Shown here: positions 1-8,868 of the stretch, piece by piece | Numbering within the stretch: position 1 is the stretch's first letter | How the letters are laid out: every line of letters begins with the position of its first letter | From: Oscillatoriales cyanobacterium M59_W2019_021 | GTDB lineage: Bacteria > Cyanobacteriota > Cyanobacteriia > Cyanobacteriales > Geitlerinemataceae | Length of the DNA: 42,302 nt | Reading direction: 5' to 3' | Assembly: GCA_015295945.1 (NCBI GenBank) | Contig: DVED01000164.1 | Location: forward strand, 1-42,302 | The notes under the pieces: generated by a model | Database searches by the model: none | Seen by the model: only the letters and a program-made list of their open reading frames with translations | Told to the model about the DNA's origin: nothing | Position numbers and translations under genes: made by a program

Positions 1-40
1 ACTTAGGCAACTGATAGACGATCTGATAGAATCTGAGAAT

Positions 41-72
41 AAAAAGCCGTCCTCCGCTGCGCTAAAGGACGG
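41..72 (-). terminator. Rho-independent terminator, minus strand
   Basis: A perfect 7-bp stem (CCGTCCT at 47-53 with AGGACGG at 66-72) is followed on the minus strand by a run of five T (41-45). It lies about 150 bases downstream of the truncated band-7 gene. The hairpin resembles the GC-rich hairpins found at ends of IS200/IS605-type elements in cyanobacteria, so it could be a transposon scar. No transposase reading frame is present in the window. Confidence 0.5.
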
Positions 73-222
73 GGCTTGAAATCCTTTATTTTCGGTCACC
101 GGAACGAAACGCACCGTTTGAGTTAGCTTTTCCCGAACTCCTCTAAATCATTATTCCTGCTTTTGGGGTTGTGCGGGAACGGTGGCGCTAGAATCGAAGA
201 TGGGCAACGGCGCAGAGCCGCC

Positions 223-696
223 TTAGTCCATGGGGAGGACGCCATTCCATTTTTCGATCGCTCGTTCCTGCAATTCCAACTCCCGCAAGCGAATGCTGGC
301 TGAGGTAGCGGACTGTTGTTGGATGCGTGCAACTTCGGCTTCGGCTTTGGCGGCGATCGCTTGTTGTTCGGCTTGGAAACGGGCGGTAATTTGCGCCTCG
401 ATTGCTTGGGCAAATCGGGGCTTGCTAACAAACCCGATCAACTCAAAGGTAACCCCCACATCGGCAAATTTTTCGTTCAAACATGCTTGCACGTCTTTCA
501 GAAGTTTGCCTTGTTTGTCGCCGACAATTTCTTCGGGTTTCAATCCCGTTGCCCAAGAATTAAAACAGTTGCGCGTTTCGCGGCGAACTAATGTCGATTT
601 AAATTCGTTGGGATTTTTGAGATATTTGCCGTAAAACAGTTTTATTTTTTCGGTATTGAAAAAGGAAACATCAGCATTGACGAGGGTTCCACTCAC
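223..696 (-). pseudogene. SPFH/band-7 (prohibitin-like) protein, 5'-truncated
   Basis: This looks like the C-terminal half of a band-7/SPFH membrane-associated scaffold protein. The visible part has an alpha/beta segment with RRETRNCFNSWATG, then an Ala/Glu/Gln-rich helical stretch (about residues 105-145, AEAEVARIQQQ) and the ending KWNGVLP, which is common in SPFH proteins. A GTG at 696 gives 157 residues. The frame continues upstream through protein-like codons (INESITFG) before meeting TGA codons. No transmembrane anchor or N-terminal half of the SPFH domain is present. It is most likely the remnant of a gene of about 250-300 codons. Translation from the GTG cannot be excluded. Family assignment rests on recognition of these motifs only. 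Confidence 0.55.
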
Positions 697-780
697 CCCA
701 AAGGTAATACTTTCGTTGATGGGCGATCATTGTCAAGAATCGCCCAAATAGCTGCTCAAAGCCAACCGCTAATTGCTAAT

Positions 781-809
781 AAAAAAGAGGCGTATCGGAG
801 TACACCTCT
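781..809 (-). terminator. Rho-independent terminator, minus strand, orphan
   Basis: On the minus strand a stem formed by 801-809 and 786-794 (8 of 9 Watson-Crick pairs plus one G-T pair, 6-base loop) runs into a tract of seven or more T-rich bases (778-785). The next gene to the right is on the plus strand, so no protein gene supplies a transcript for this terminator. This suggests a non-coding transcript coming from 820-1080. Confidence 0.6.
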
Positions 810-960
810 CTAAGAAAGAGCATCCCTTTGAGATACTGGTTTAGAGGACGCGGCTCCTCTTGTTGTTTCAATTATGGATGGGGTTCGATACACAAATCGG
901 CATTGTGTAAGAAGATTCACAACCCAACCGGGGTTTGTCCAGTGTGGGCGACGGAGATCG
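781..960 (-). ncRNA. Candidate small RNA upstream of the terminator at 781-809
   Basis: The interval 697-1117 has no credible protein gene on either strand. It ends, on the minus strand, in a strong terminator. A second hairpin with a perfect 6-bp stem (AGAGGA at 843-848 with TCCTCT at 855-860) lies 35-50 bases before it, and a linker free of obvious structure joins the two. This matches the usual shape of a cyanobacterial trans-acting small RNA (open 5' part, one or two hairpins, terminator). The 5' end is not defined and the right boundary is a guess. No known RNA family was recognised. Confidence 0.35.
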
Positions 961-1117
961 TCCACAACTGGTAAGATTGTTACTTAGCGTCGAGTCCGAT
1001 CGCTCCGGACGGCAACCGACGCTCTACCCCGCCAGCCGTTAGGGGCGAGAACGTCCGCCAAGATCGACTCCCAACTTGCCAACTTTGGAAAAGTTACCCT
1101 TCGCCATTCACAAAACC

Positions 1118-1411
1118 ATGAGTCAAGACGTTTTCTCCGAAATCAGCGATCGCATCTGCAAGCACATGAACGACGACCATAGCGATGCCGTGGTTTTGTA
1201 CGCCCAAGCCTTGGGCAATTGCCCGGAAGCCACCGCCGCCAAAATGTTGTCGATTGACGCTAAAGGGATGAATCTGGAAGTGGAAGCCAACGGCGCATCG
1301 CAACCCATGCGGATTGGTTTCGATCGCGATCTCAAAGACGCTCAAGACGCCCACCTCATCCTTGTCGATTTGATGAAACAAGCCAGACAGCAACTCGGCA
1401 AAGGCACTTAG
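1118..1411 (+). CDS. DUF2470 domain protein
   Basis: This is a small cytosolic protein of 97 residues from the ATG at 1118. A TTG 14 codons upstream is in frame but gives an unlikely basic extension. The sequence has the DUF2470 signature ICKHMNDDHSDAVVLYA near the N-terminus, followed by KMLSIDAKGMNLEV and a C-terminal amphipathic helix. The same domain forms the C-terminal part of HugZ-type heme oxygenases and pyridoxamine-5'-phosphate-oxidase-like heme-binding proteins. Here it stands alone without the flavin-binding split barrel, as is common in cyanobacteria. A role in heme or tetrapyrrole handling is inferred from the family only. It is transcribed away from the orphan terminator region, and a GNAT gene follows 108 bases downstream in the same direction. 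Confidence 0.85.
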   Translation: MSQDVFSEISDRICKHMNDDHSDAVVLYAQALGNCPEATAAKMLSIDAKGMNLEVEANGASQPMRIGFDRDLKDAQDAHLILVDLMKQARQQLGKGT

Positions 1412-1519
1412 CGCTCGAATTGGCAAACGCGGAATGTCACACACCGAGTAAGATAGAGGCATCTAGAGGCGATCGAGGAAATCACCCCATCGTCGGAGAT
1501 CGAGAATTGGACAAATGTT

Positions 1520-2137
1520 GTGGACTTCTGTTTCTTTCCCCTAGGACAACCTCAACCCAGCACGGTTCGACCTCATCCGGGTTCGGCTCCATTTTCGATT
1601 CGCACTGCCACCTCCGACGACTTAAACGACCTTGCCGAGATCTTGGCAGCCAGCTTCCATTCGCGGACGGGATGGAATCGCTGGTTGTATCCCCTCTTAC
1701 GCCTCGGCATTTACGAAGATCTCAAACATCGCTTTCGCTCTAGGAACGATCACTACATTTGTCTGGTCGCCTTCTATGATGTCCCCACCCAAAACGATCC
1801 CTCCCATGGGACGACCATTGCCGGAACCGTCGAGATGAACCTGAAAACAGCATTTCCGTGGTCGGTTTCTAGCTGCCAATACCCCTACATTTCCAACTTA
1901 GCCGTTCGCGCCCAGTTTCGCAGACAGGGAATTGCCCGCCAACTCCTCCTCACGTGCGAACGAGTCGCCCAGGAGTGGGGATATACAACCCTCTACCTCC
2001 ACGTTCTCGAAGACAACGATCGAGCCAGGCAACTGTACGATCGACTGGGATATCGCTTACATCGGACTGAAACCCCCCTGTTTGGCAAATCGAAGCGCTT
2101 GTTTTTACAGAAAAGATCCATCGGGTCAACTCCGTAG
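1520..2137 (+). CDS. GNAT-family N-acetyltransferase
   Basis: The protein is 205 residues from a GTG at 1520. The first 25 residues are Pro-rich and the true start is uncertain. The GNAT fold is clear: an N-terminal beta-alpha segment (FSIRTATSDDLNDLAEIL), the central strand YISNLAVRAQFRRQGIA with the acetyl-CoA pyrophosphate loop R-R-Q-G-I-A (motif A), and a C-terminal motif B (LYLHVLEDNDRARQLYDRLGY). The layout resembles RimI-like and plant-chloroplast-like acetyltransferases, but the substrate cannot be read from sequence. It follows the DUF2470 gene on the same strand, and a separate promoter-like site lies before the next gene. Confidence 0.85.
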   Translation: MDFCFFPLGQPQPSTVRPHPGSAPFSIRTATSDDLNDLAEILAASFHSRTGWNRWLYPLLRLGIYEDLKHRFRSRNDHYICLVAFYDVPTQNDPSHGTTIAGTVEMNLKTAFPWSVSSCQYPYISNLAVRAQFRRQGIARQLLLTCERVAQEWGYTTLYLHVLEDNDRARQLYDRLGYRLHRTETPLFGKSKRLFLQKRSIGSTP

Positions 2138-2146
2138 ATTTACTGT

Positions 2147-2189
2147 GGCGGTCGATCGTTTGGTAAGCCTATAATTGTAAAAAAGGCTT
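2147..2189 (+). promoter_or_regulatory. Promoter-like site with inverted repeat before 2222
   Basis: A consensus -10 hexamer TATAAT lies at 2170-2175, about 45 bases before the ATG at 2222. No good -35 is seen at the expected distance. A 6-bp inverted repeat (AAGCCT at 2165-2170 and AGGCTT at 2184-2189) brackets the -10 and the likely start site, so it could be an operator. Confidence 0.4.
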
Positions 2190-2221
2190 ATGTCTACCCG
2201 CGATCGCAGGAAAGCATCGAC

Positions 2222-2698
2222 ATGTCCTCTCTCAGTCTGGTCAAATCCTCACAATCTTCCCAACTGATCGCCCAGCTCAACAGCGGTCAACTTCTGGTGG
2301 TAGACGGTTCGCGTCGCAATGGGTTGATTATCTACAAGCGCTATTATGCCGAATTTGCCGGTCCTGGAGCCGCAGTCGGCGGTTTTTTTGATGTCGGCGC
2401 TCCGAGAATATTCCCGGTGGGAGATCTAACGCTGACCGCACCCGAATCCTACGAAGAACGGCAGAAAGCCTACCTGATTCGCCGACACTGGATTCGCCTC
2501 ACCGAACAGCTGACGGAGAACCCCGTTCCCCTCCAGCGAGCGCATATGCTCTTAACTCAGTTCGAGCATTATTTCGATCCGCAAACCGTCAGTCAAATTC
2601 CCGACGAAGCCCTTTCCCTCTTGGTGGGAGTTCTCCCCAGTACCATTCGCATGGTACGTCGCGCCCCCAAAACCGAACAACAGTTAGCTGCTATTTAG
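2222..2698 (+). CDS. Conserved protein of unknown function
   Basis: I do not recognise this family. The 158-residue protein starts at an ATG 47 bases after a TATAAT box. It has no signal peptide or membrane segment. A compact N-terminal part carries LLVVDGSRRNGLIIYKRYYAE and a Gly-rich loop (GPGAAVGGFF). A helical C-terminal half holds several basic and aromatic residues (RRHWIRLTEQL, MLLTQFEHYFD) and ends in IRMVRRAPKTEQQ. Codon use and HIP1 content look like those of its neighbours, so it is probably a genuine resident cyanobacterial gene. It stands between a GNAT gene and the MscS-type gene with a 413-base gap behind it. Confidence 0.7.
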   Translation: MSSLSLVKSSQSSQLIAQLNSGQLLVVDGSRRNGLIIYKRYYAEFAGPGAAVGGFFDVGAPRIFPVGDLTLTAPESYEERQKAYLIRRHWIRLTEQLTENPVPLQRAHMLLTQFEHYFDPQTVSQIPDEALSLLVGVLPSTIRMVRRAPKTEQQLAAI

Positions 2699-3111
2699 AT
2701 TGGGATTCGCGCTTCACTCGCTTCGATGCCCGATCGCGCGGTCTCGCTTTCAAGGTTAATAAATCTACATTTGATTTGATTTCCCTGTAACGGACGGGGC
2801 AAACCTCGCGACTCAACGTCCCTAGAAACGACTGACCCTCGAACTCGAGAAGTCGCAAATTGTCTGAGATCAAGTAAATTCAACCGATACTTTTGCAATT
2901 CGTCCAATTTCTGTAAGATAATCCCAGTGTTGCCCCCGAGGGCAGCGATGGGGTAGCAAGTTCTGTTGCGGATAGACCCGTACCCGACGGATTTAAAGAC
3001 TTCCCCGTCACTCAACTCACACACTCAACCGGGTTCTTTGTAAAAGTCATACGGAGGGCGCGTTTTCTCTATATCTCATCTCTGAGAGTAGGGATCTGGC
3101 GTGCAAAACTT
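2699..3111. other. Intergenic region without a convincing gene
   Basis: A 109-codon frame on the minus strand covers most of this stretch but has low-complexity, unlikely composition and no recognisable domain. A compact hairpin-rich piece lies at about 2930-2985 (TTGCCCCCGAGGGCAGCGAT region). The 3' end (3050-3110) must hold the leader of the membrane protein gene. I see no tRNA or known RNA in it. Confidence 0.4.
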
Positions 3112-4770
3112 ATGGATCGACTATGGTGTATCGCACTCATACCTAAATGGACGACCGCGGATTCTCCCAAACCGCTAGCCGCCGCAGATTTTCAGGCGGT
3201 CACGCAAAGTTTGGGGAATTCGTTGGGTCCGTCTATCCTCAATTTAATCGGCGCTATTGCCATTCTCATCTTGTTCTGGATTGGGGCAACCATTATTGCG
3301 GGTGGCATCAAAGCCATTCTCAGTAGAACCGACCTGGATAACCGGGTCGCGAATTGGGCGATGGGCACGCAACGGGGAGAGAACGAACCCCCCGTAGAGC
3401 AGTGGATTTCTGCTGCGGTGTATTGGATTGTTCTGCTGTTTGGCTTGGTTGCCTTTCTCAATGCCCTGAACCTGCAAGTGGTTTCTGCACCCATCAACGC
3501 CTTTTTGGGTCAGATTTTCAGCTACTTGCCGCGTTTGGGTGCTGCCGCAGTTTTATTTGGCGTGGCTTGGTTGCTGGCAACCGTGTCAAAGTCCTTGCTG
3601 TTGAGGGGATTATCGCGCTTCCGCTTGGACGATCGCCTTGCCGAACAAACGGGTGAGGAAAGTCCGTTTCTGGTTAACGAAACCCTAGCCAATGCTCTGT
3701 ATTGGTTCATCTTCTTATTCTTCCTGCCGCTGATTCTAGACGCCCTGGAGTTGCAGGGACCGCTGGAACCGGTACAGGATCTGATGAGCAAGATTTTGCT
3801 CTACCTGCCTAACATCATCACGGCGGTGATTATCGGCGTAGTGGGCTGGTTTGTCGCCAAGATCGTGCGGGGTTTGGTCACCAATTTATTGTCTGCGGGT
3901 GGTATCGATCGCCTGGGACAAAGATTGGGTCTCAACCAGACTCAGGGAATGTCGCTGTCGTCGATTGCCGGGACGATCGTCTACGTCTTGATTCTGATTC
4001 CCATTGCCATTGCCGCGCTCAACGCCTTGAAAATCGAGGCGATTTCGGCGCCGGCGATCTCGATGTTGGAGCAAATTCTGGATACGTTGCCCCAAATCTT
4101 TACGGCGATCGCGATTTTGGTGGTGTTCTACATCATCGGACGCTATGTCGCGGCATTTGTCTCTAGCATTTTAACGGGTTTGGGCTTTAACGGCATCTTC
4201 TCGGCACTAGGGTTACAAGGTTTCTCTCAACCTGCACCTCAGACGATCGTCGATGACGAAAACCCCTACAATCCCCCGACGACGACGCGGACGCCTTCGG
4301 AATGGGTGGGGCTGATCGTTTGGGTGGGCATTATGCTGTTCGCCACGGTGGCAGCCGTTGAAGTTCTCGACTTTGCGGCACTCAATGCGATCGTTGCCGG
4401 ACTCTTGCTCATCTTCGGGAAAATTCTCGCCGGACTGGTGGTGTTTGCTATCGGGCTGTATCTGGCTAACTTAGCCTATCGGTTGGTTCTCAGTTCTGGA
4501 ACCTCCAACGCCCAGTTTTTGGGTCAGTTCGCCCGCGTTGCCATTATCATTTTCGTGGCAGCGATGGCACTGCAACAGATGGGGATCGCCCCCAATATCG
4601 TCAATTTGGCATTCGGTTTGCTCCTCGGGGCGATCGCGGTTGCCATTGCTCTGGCGTTTGGTTTGGGCGGACGCGATATTGCGGCTGACGAAATTCGCAG
4701 TTTCCTGTCTTCGTTCAGAAAGCCGACGGCTAAACCCACTGCCAAACAACCGCCTAGATCGGATGTTTAG
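3112..4770 (+). CDS. MscS-related mechanosensitive channel family membrane protein (conserved TM-helix repeats)
   Basis: This is a 552-residue integral membrane protein with roughly ten hydrophobic helices. It is built from repeated units in which a long helix pair is followed by a short amphipathic stretch: ILLYLPNIITAVIIGVVGW, ILDTLPQIFTAIAILVVFY and IFSYLPRLGAAAVLFGVAW are clearly related. This is the 'conserved TM helix' repeat seen in cyanobacterial and proteobacterial proteins annotated as mechanosensitive channels. The C-terminal helix AIAVAIALAFGLGGRDIAAD resembles the Gly/Ala-rich pore-lining TM3 of MscS. No soluble MscS beta-domain follows; the protein ends in a short Lys/Pro-rich tail. 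A role in osmotic or membrane-tension response is inferred. The ATG at 3112 is used; the first 20 residues are poorly hydrophobic. It converges on the GTPase gene. Confidence 0.8.
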   Translation: MDRLWCIALIPKWTTADSPKPLAAADFQAVTQSLGNSLGPSILNLIGAIAILILFWIGATIIAGGIKAILSRTDLDNRVANWAMGTQRGENEPPVEQWISAAVYWIVLLFGLVAFLNALNLQVVSAPINAFLGQIFSYLPRLGAAAVLFGVAWLLATVSKSLLLRGLSRFRLDDRLAEQTGEESPFLVNETLANALYWFIFLFFLPLILDALELQGPLEPVQDLMSKILLYLPNIITAVIIGVVGWFVAKIVRGLVTNLLSAGGIDRLGQRLGLNQTQGMSLSSIAGTIVYVLILIPIAIAALNALKIEAISAPAISMLEQILDTLPQIFTAIAILVVFYIIGRYVAAFVSSILTGLGFNGIFSALGLQGFSQPAPQTIVDDENPYNPPTTTRTPSEWVGLIVWVGIMLFATVAAVEVLDFAALNAIVAGLLLIFGKILAGLVVFAIGLYLANLAYRLVLSSGTSNAQFLGQFARVAIIIFVAAMALQQMGIAPNIVNLAFGLLLGAIAVAIALAFGLGGRDIAADEIRSFLSSFRKPTAKPTAKQPPRSDV

Positions 4771-4812
4771 TCGGACTTAGGTAAAATTACGGAGACCCTG
4801 GGAAGATACGAT

Positions 4813-4834
4813 CGATCGGACTTCAATCCGATCG
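4813..4834. terminator. Hairpin between convergent genes
   Basis: A perfect 8-bp inverted repeat (CGATCGGA and TCCGATCG, 6-base loop) lies between the convergent membrane-protein and GTPase genes and includes the GTPase stop codon. There is no clear T-tract on either side, so it is only a possible shared terminator. Confidence 0.3.
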
Positions 4835-6280
4835 AATCTCCCCCCTCCGCTCCCGCGAGATTTTAGCTTGCAATTCGTCTTTCAGGCGATCGAGAATCGA
4901 AGTTTCGTCGATGGACGCCAAAATCCGGGCGATCGCCGCTTTCGGGCTTTCGTCTCCCCAAGATGCTCCGTTGGCGAGATACGTTTTAGCCACTTGACCG
5001 ATGCCGTAAGTGGCAACCCCCGCTAAACTGGCTTGGCTCAACGCGACAGAAAGATAACCGCCTAATGCTAATCCCCCAGTAACGGGCGTTGCCAATCCCA
5101 ACACTCCCTTGAGGGAACTCAATCCCAGATTGACGAGCCATTCGCTCGCCCCAATTCCCCCCATTCCCAGGGCGATTTTTTGCAGCAGTTCGATCGCTCC
5201 GATGCGGGTGACGGGCAATCCGTACAGCTTGGAGAGGGTGACGATGAGAATGACATCCACCACGGCAGCCCCGACGAGATCGGCGGCGGCAATGGGATTG
5301 AGGGCAATCGCCACGGCTTTGGCGACGGTGGCTTGCCAGATGAGGCGATTGGCACTGCGATCGCGAATCTCCAGTTTCCGAGCGATGGTTTTCTGATTCA
5401 CATCATCAGCATAAAGTAAGCTATTCAGGGCGATCAGCGACTTCCCTTCCCGGTGCAAAATTTCCAGAATTTTCAGCTTCAGGTCGTCTACTTGCGGCGT
5501 ACCCGGCACTAACTCTACTTCCAAGCTGCCGTCGGGACGCCGGGTGGCTTTGGGGACGCAGGGGGCGGCGGCTGCCATGACAATGCGATCGGGGTCGAGA
5601 ATTTCGCGCACCCGCCGATCTCGAATTTGCTCGTAAATGGCTTGTCGATCGGCATCGGGATAGCGATCGATTTGATTGAAGACCAACAGCAAGGGTTTTC
5701 CGGCATCTCGCACTTGCAGCAAGCCATCGTATTCCACTTGGGTAATATCCCCCGCCACCACAAACAGTACAAGATCCGCTTGCTGGGCAACTTGGCGAGC
5801 TAACTTCGCCCGACGCTGACCGTCTACTTCGTCCAAACCGGGGGTGTCGATCAGTTCGATCCGAGAATTCCCCAAACTGGGAAACGAGGCTTGCCAAATC
5901 TCATCGCTGCTGCCTCCAACCGCTTCCCGACTCACACGCCACTGCACCGTCTGGCTGTCTTGAGTCACGCCGTGCAGTGGTCCAGTTTTAAAAATGGGCT
6001 GACCGACGATCGCATTGAGTAAGGAAGACTTTCCTCGTCCCACCATGCCAAAAACAGCAATCTGGACGGTGGCGGATTCCAACTTCTCGATCGCAGTTTC
6101 CAGTCCGCTCAACTCGGTTTCTAAGCCTTCTCGTTCCGTCGGCGTTAAATCCAGGCGGGACACCAAATCTCGCAGTGCGGTTTTGGCTCCTTCGTAATGA
6201 AGTTCGGCTTGCATTTCGGCAACCCCGAACAGGGCTTCGTCGAGGTCGCGAGCGATGTCTTGAGGGTGAGAGTCGGGCAT
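4823..6280 (-). CDS. GTPase with C-terminal DUF697 membrane domain
   Basis: The N-terminal third is a dynamin/Era-like GTPase: G1 P-loop GMVGRGKSSLLNAI, a Thr-containing switch I (GVTQDSQTVQW), G3 DTPGLDE and an NQID G4 motif. A linker follows. The last 200 residues are a DUF697 domain with hydrophobic, Gly/Ala-rich helices (VGAAVVDVILIVTLSKLYG, LGLATPVTGGLALGGYLS) that associate with membranes. A start at 6280 (MPDSHPQD) gives 485 residues; a GTG at 6313 would add 11 weak residues. Cyanobacteria usually carry several such proteins, of largely unknown role in membrane dynamics. It is followed closely upstream by another minus-strand gene (82 bases), so the two may be co-transcribed. Confidence 0.85.
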   Translation of the reverse strand: MPDSHPQDIARDLDEALFGVAEMQAELHYEGAKTALRDLVSRLDLTPTEREGLETELSGLETAIEKLESATVQIAVFGMVGRGKSSLLNAIVGQPIFKTGPLHGVTQDSQTVQWRVSREAVGGSSDEIWQASFPSLGNSRIELIDTPGLDEVDGQRRAKLARQVAQQADLVLFVVAGDITQVEYDGLLQVRDAGKPLLLVFNQIDRYPDADRQAIYEQIRDRRVREILDPDRIVMAAAAPCVPKATRRPDGSLEVELVPGTPQVDDLKLKILEILHREGKSLIALNSLLYADDVNQKTIARKLEIRDRSANRLIWQATVAKAVAIALNPIAAADLVGAAVVDVILIVTLSKLYGLPVTRIGAIELLQKIALGMGGIGASEWLVNLGLSSLKGVLGLATPVTGGLALGGYLSVALSQASLAGVATYGIGQVAKTYLANGASWGDESPKAAIARILASIDETSILDRLKDELQAKISRERRGEIRSD

Positions 6281-6361
6281 GGAGCTTTCATGAGGAGATG
6301 TCAACAGCAGCACGGCTACCGTCTGATTCTATTGTAGAACCCACCCCGATCGCACCGAGTT

Positions 6362-7651
6362 CTAAGACACTTTACTCAGGAAGGATAGGTCAGCCGAACC
6401 AAAGTTGGTACTAAACGCGACGTTCAAGTTTTCTAAGGTTTGGATCAGCCACTGCACCGTATCGTGGGTATAGCTATCGTAGTGATTGAAGAGAATGGAA
6501 AACCGCTTTTCCAGATAAGGCTTCACTTTGCGACAGACCAACACGATTTTCAAGAGCAGTGCCATTACGAATACCGGTCCGATGTTGGACAGCAGGTCGA
6601 TTAAGACGTAATGGTTGGGTTTATGAATACTCTCTACCACCAAGAAGTTCAAAAGCTGACTGCACGTGCGCACGATTAAAAAGTCGTTGAGCTTTTGGGA
6701 GTCGCTTTGCGGCAGGGTCTCTTTGATCTGCTGGTAGAGCTTATCGTTAAATAGACGCTTGCCGTATTCGGCATCGATGGTGGGGATGAGGTACTCGTAG
6801 AGATCGTCTTTGAAATCTCGAAAGGTAAGAGTTTGGCTGCTGTGGGTGATGAAATTTTGGGCGAGATCGCGGTAGGTATAGGAGCCTTCCGCTTGGCCGG
6901 CAAATTGCTTGACGGCAACGTACAGTTCGCGATCGCTCAAGAGCGTGGGATTCTGGACGGGTTGGATGACCCGCTGGCATTTAGACGCCGACAGTTGGCG
7001 AGATAGCTGAGCCTGACGCACTTTATAGGTAACGTAGCGAGAGAGATCGACTTCGTACTGTCGCTGTTTTTCGGCTTGGATTTGCAGGACGGTTTGCTGG
7101 TGTTCGTAGGCACTGCTCTCGCCGATCAGCGAATGAGCGTACAAGTACGGATATCGACCGATCAGCGTTCCCAAGGGACGGGACTTTTCTTGGACGGGGA
7201 GGTGGTTTTGCCCGTCAACGACTTGTACCAGGCGTTGCAAGTGCAGGTACTGTTCGCTGTGCGAAAATTGTTGGACGAGCGATCGCAGTTTCCGGGTGCT
7301 TCTCGATTGCGCCAGTCTATACGTACTCGAGGACGAGACTTCTTCAAACAGCTTGACTAGCTCGGGAACCGAAGCTTGACTTTTCGATTCCATCTGCCAG
7401 TGGTTGATGAGAATGTGCAAACAGCGATTGAGAATACTGTTAAATTCTTGCTCGGCTTGTTTGGAGGTGGCAATCTTCTCGATTAACTGGGAGATTTCGG
7501 GATCGGGATAGCCAACTCCGTCGATAAAAAGGGTGCGAACGCGCTCGATCAGGCGAGTTGGAGATTCGGATTTAACTAATTTCAGCAAGTGCTGATATAG
7601 CTCTTGCTCGTCCGACTGCGCCGGTTTGTCACGATCTGCTAGAATTGCCAT
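6362..7651 (-). CDS. Conserved cyanobacterial protein of unknown function
   Basis: The 429-residue protein starts at MAILADRDKPAQ. An in-frame ATG-like extension to 7708 would add 19 residues of little quality. The sequence is mainly alpha-helical and soluble, rich in Gln, Leu and Ser, and lacks a P-loop, a Cys motif or a signal peptide. One short hydrophobic patch near the C-terminus (VFVMALLLKIVLV) could touch a membrane. The style resembles large conserved proteins found across cyanobacteria, but I cannot name a family. It lies upstream of the DUF697 GTPase on the same strand, with a short gap that allows an operon. Confidence 0.65.
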   Translation of the reverse strand: MAILADRDKPAQSDEQELYQHLLKLVKSESPTRLIERVRTLFIDGVGYPDPEISQLIEKIATSKQAEQEFNSILNRCLHILINHWQMESKSQASVPELVKLFEEVSSSSTYRLAQSRSTRKLRSLVQQFSHSEQYLHLQRLVQVVDGQNHLPVQEKSRPLGTLIGRYPYLYAHSLIGESSAYEHQQTVLQIQAEKQRQYEVDLSRYVTYKVRQAQLSRQLSASKCQRVIQPVQNPTLLSDRELYVAVKQFAGQAEGSYTYRDLAQNFITHSSQTLTFRDFKDDLYEYLIPTIDAEYGKRLFNDKLYQQIKETLPQSDSQKLNDFLIVRTCSQLLNFLVVESIHKPNHYVLIDLLSNIGPVFVMALLLKIVLVCRKVKPYLEKRFSILFNHYDSYTHDTVQWLIQTLENLNVAFSTNFGSADLSFLSKVS

Positions 7652-7708
7652 TACACTATAGACCTCGAATATCTGGGCAGGACGGTCGTCTCCTGCCTTC
7701 GGTTTCAC

Positions 7709-8078
7709 GGTAGATTCCCAAATTTATTTTTTCACGATTACTAGCACCCTATTCTAAGCCTCATCATAATCAATACTTCTCAGCGTCGTCAACCAGAAAG
7801 CAGTTGGCGATGCTCCTTCTGAGAAACGGATGCGAGCCGAATCGGTTGAGTTTGAGCGAGCCGGGTGGGTTTCGATGAAAAGGGAGCGTGTTAGAAGATG
7901 CTGACGCGAGTGGAACGGTGAGGTAGGGATGAGCGATTTCGAGAATGATGAAATCGGTCGTTCAGATCTATTATCGGTGATGCAGCCCTCAAATCGGTCA
8001 AATCTTCCAATCTTTTTTTAGAGAATTGTGACGATCGCAGACGAGAGTTTGAGGGAAGGCAATTCTAAAATGCACCCA
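7709..8078. other. Intergenic region between adk and 6362-7651
   Basis: No protein frame is convincing in this stretch. It contains a T-run on the plus strand (8009-8016), an imperfect hairpin with arms CGATTTC/GAAATCG near 7935-7957, and at 8074-8090 a stem (ACCCATT/AATGGGT) that overlaps the adk stop and may help end the adk transcript on the minus strand. Nothing else is recognised. Confidence 0.35.
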
Positions 8079-8648
8079 TTAGGAATGGGTTGTCGCTTGT
8101 GGTTCTAGGGCAACTAGGAGATCCCGATGAATGTCTTCGACGGAACGATTGCCATCGATGACCGTCAGACAACCGTGCTGGCGGTAAAACTCGATAACGG
8201 GTTCGGTTTGTTCTAGGTAGACTTCCAAGCGGCGGCGGATGGTGGTTTCGTTGTCATCTTGACGTCCCCGTCCTAGCATCCGGGCAACGAGGATATCGGT
8301 GGGGACTTCAAAGTTGAGGGCGCGATCGCACGGTTGGGAGATAGCGTCGAGGAGTTCGCCCAAGGTTGTCGCCTGGGGAACATTCCGGGGAAACCCATCG
8401 AGAATCCAGCCGCGTTTCGTGTCGGACTGTTGCAAGCGTTCTTCGATGAGGGCGATGACGAGGCGATCGGGAACGAGTTCTCCGTTATCCATGTAGGATT
8501 TGGCTTTAATGCCCAGAGGCGTACCGTCGGCAACGGCTTGACGTAAGATCTCCCCGGTGGAAATGTGGGGAATTTGCCAGCGTTCGGCGAGGAGAGCGGC
8601 TTGAGTCCCTTTACCGGCGCCAGGAGGTCCGAGGAAAATTAATCGCAT
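8079..8648 (-). CDS. adk: Adenylate kinase, short form
   Basis: This enzyme interconverts ATP + AMP and 2 ADP in the cytosol. It shows the P-loop [11 protein letters not shown], the AMP-binding region [12 protein letters not shown], the GFPRN signature ([10 protein letters not shown]), and a short LID segment ([19 protein letters not shown]) with the conserved arginines. It lacks the zinc-binding extended LID, as is common in cyanobacterial short-form enzymes. The ATG at 8648 gives 189 residues, close to the family length. A longer frame to 8759 adds an unlikely 36-residue leader. It stands alone, with a conserved membrane protein upstream on the same strand. Unlike many bacteria, it is not next to secY and the ribosomal protein genes in this window. 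Confidence 0.95.
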   Translation of the reverse strand: MRLIFLGPPGAGKGTQAALLAERWQIPHISTGEILRQAVADGTPLGIKAKSYMDNGELVPDRLVIALIEERLQQSDTKRGWILDGFPRNVPQATTLGELLDAISQPCDRALNFEVPTDILVARMLGRGRQDDNETTIRRRLEVYLEQTEPVIEFYRQHGCLTVIDGNRSVEDIHRDLLVALEPQATTHS

Positions 8649-8868
8649 CATATAACGGGGTTGATTTTTAACGAGAAGTTGTGTCAATGACCAGGGCGTT
8701 GACGGATCGAGTCTGGCGGGATTCGCGATTTGGGGCGAACCGGTTGCCATTTTTCCCATGACGGGCGAGCGATCGAGCAGTCTGGAAGAAACCCTTCTGA
8801 TGGCTGAATGCTAAATTCAGGCTTAACCTTTTTTTCAGATTTTCTTATGATACACGGAATCGATCGCC

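Noticed and set aside
41-80. IS200/IS605 (TnpB) right end with an associated guide RNA
   Set aside because: The hairpin resembles such ends, but no tnpA or tnpB frame or second end is in the window, so only a terminator is reported.
2695-3024. 109-codon open frame on the minus strand in the 2699-3111 gap
   Set aside because: No recognisable domain, odd composition, no ribosome binding site, and it overlaps the leader of the membrane protein gene. It is listed as non-coding.
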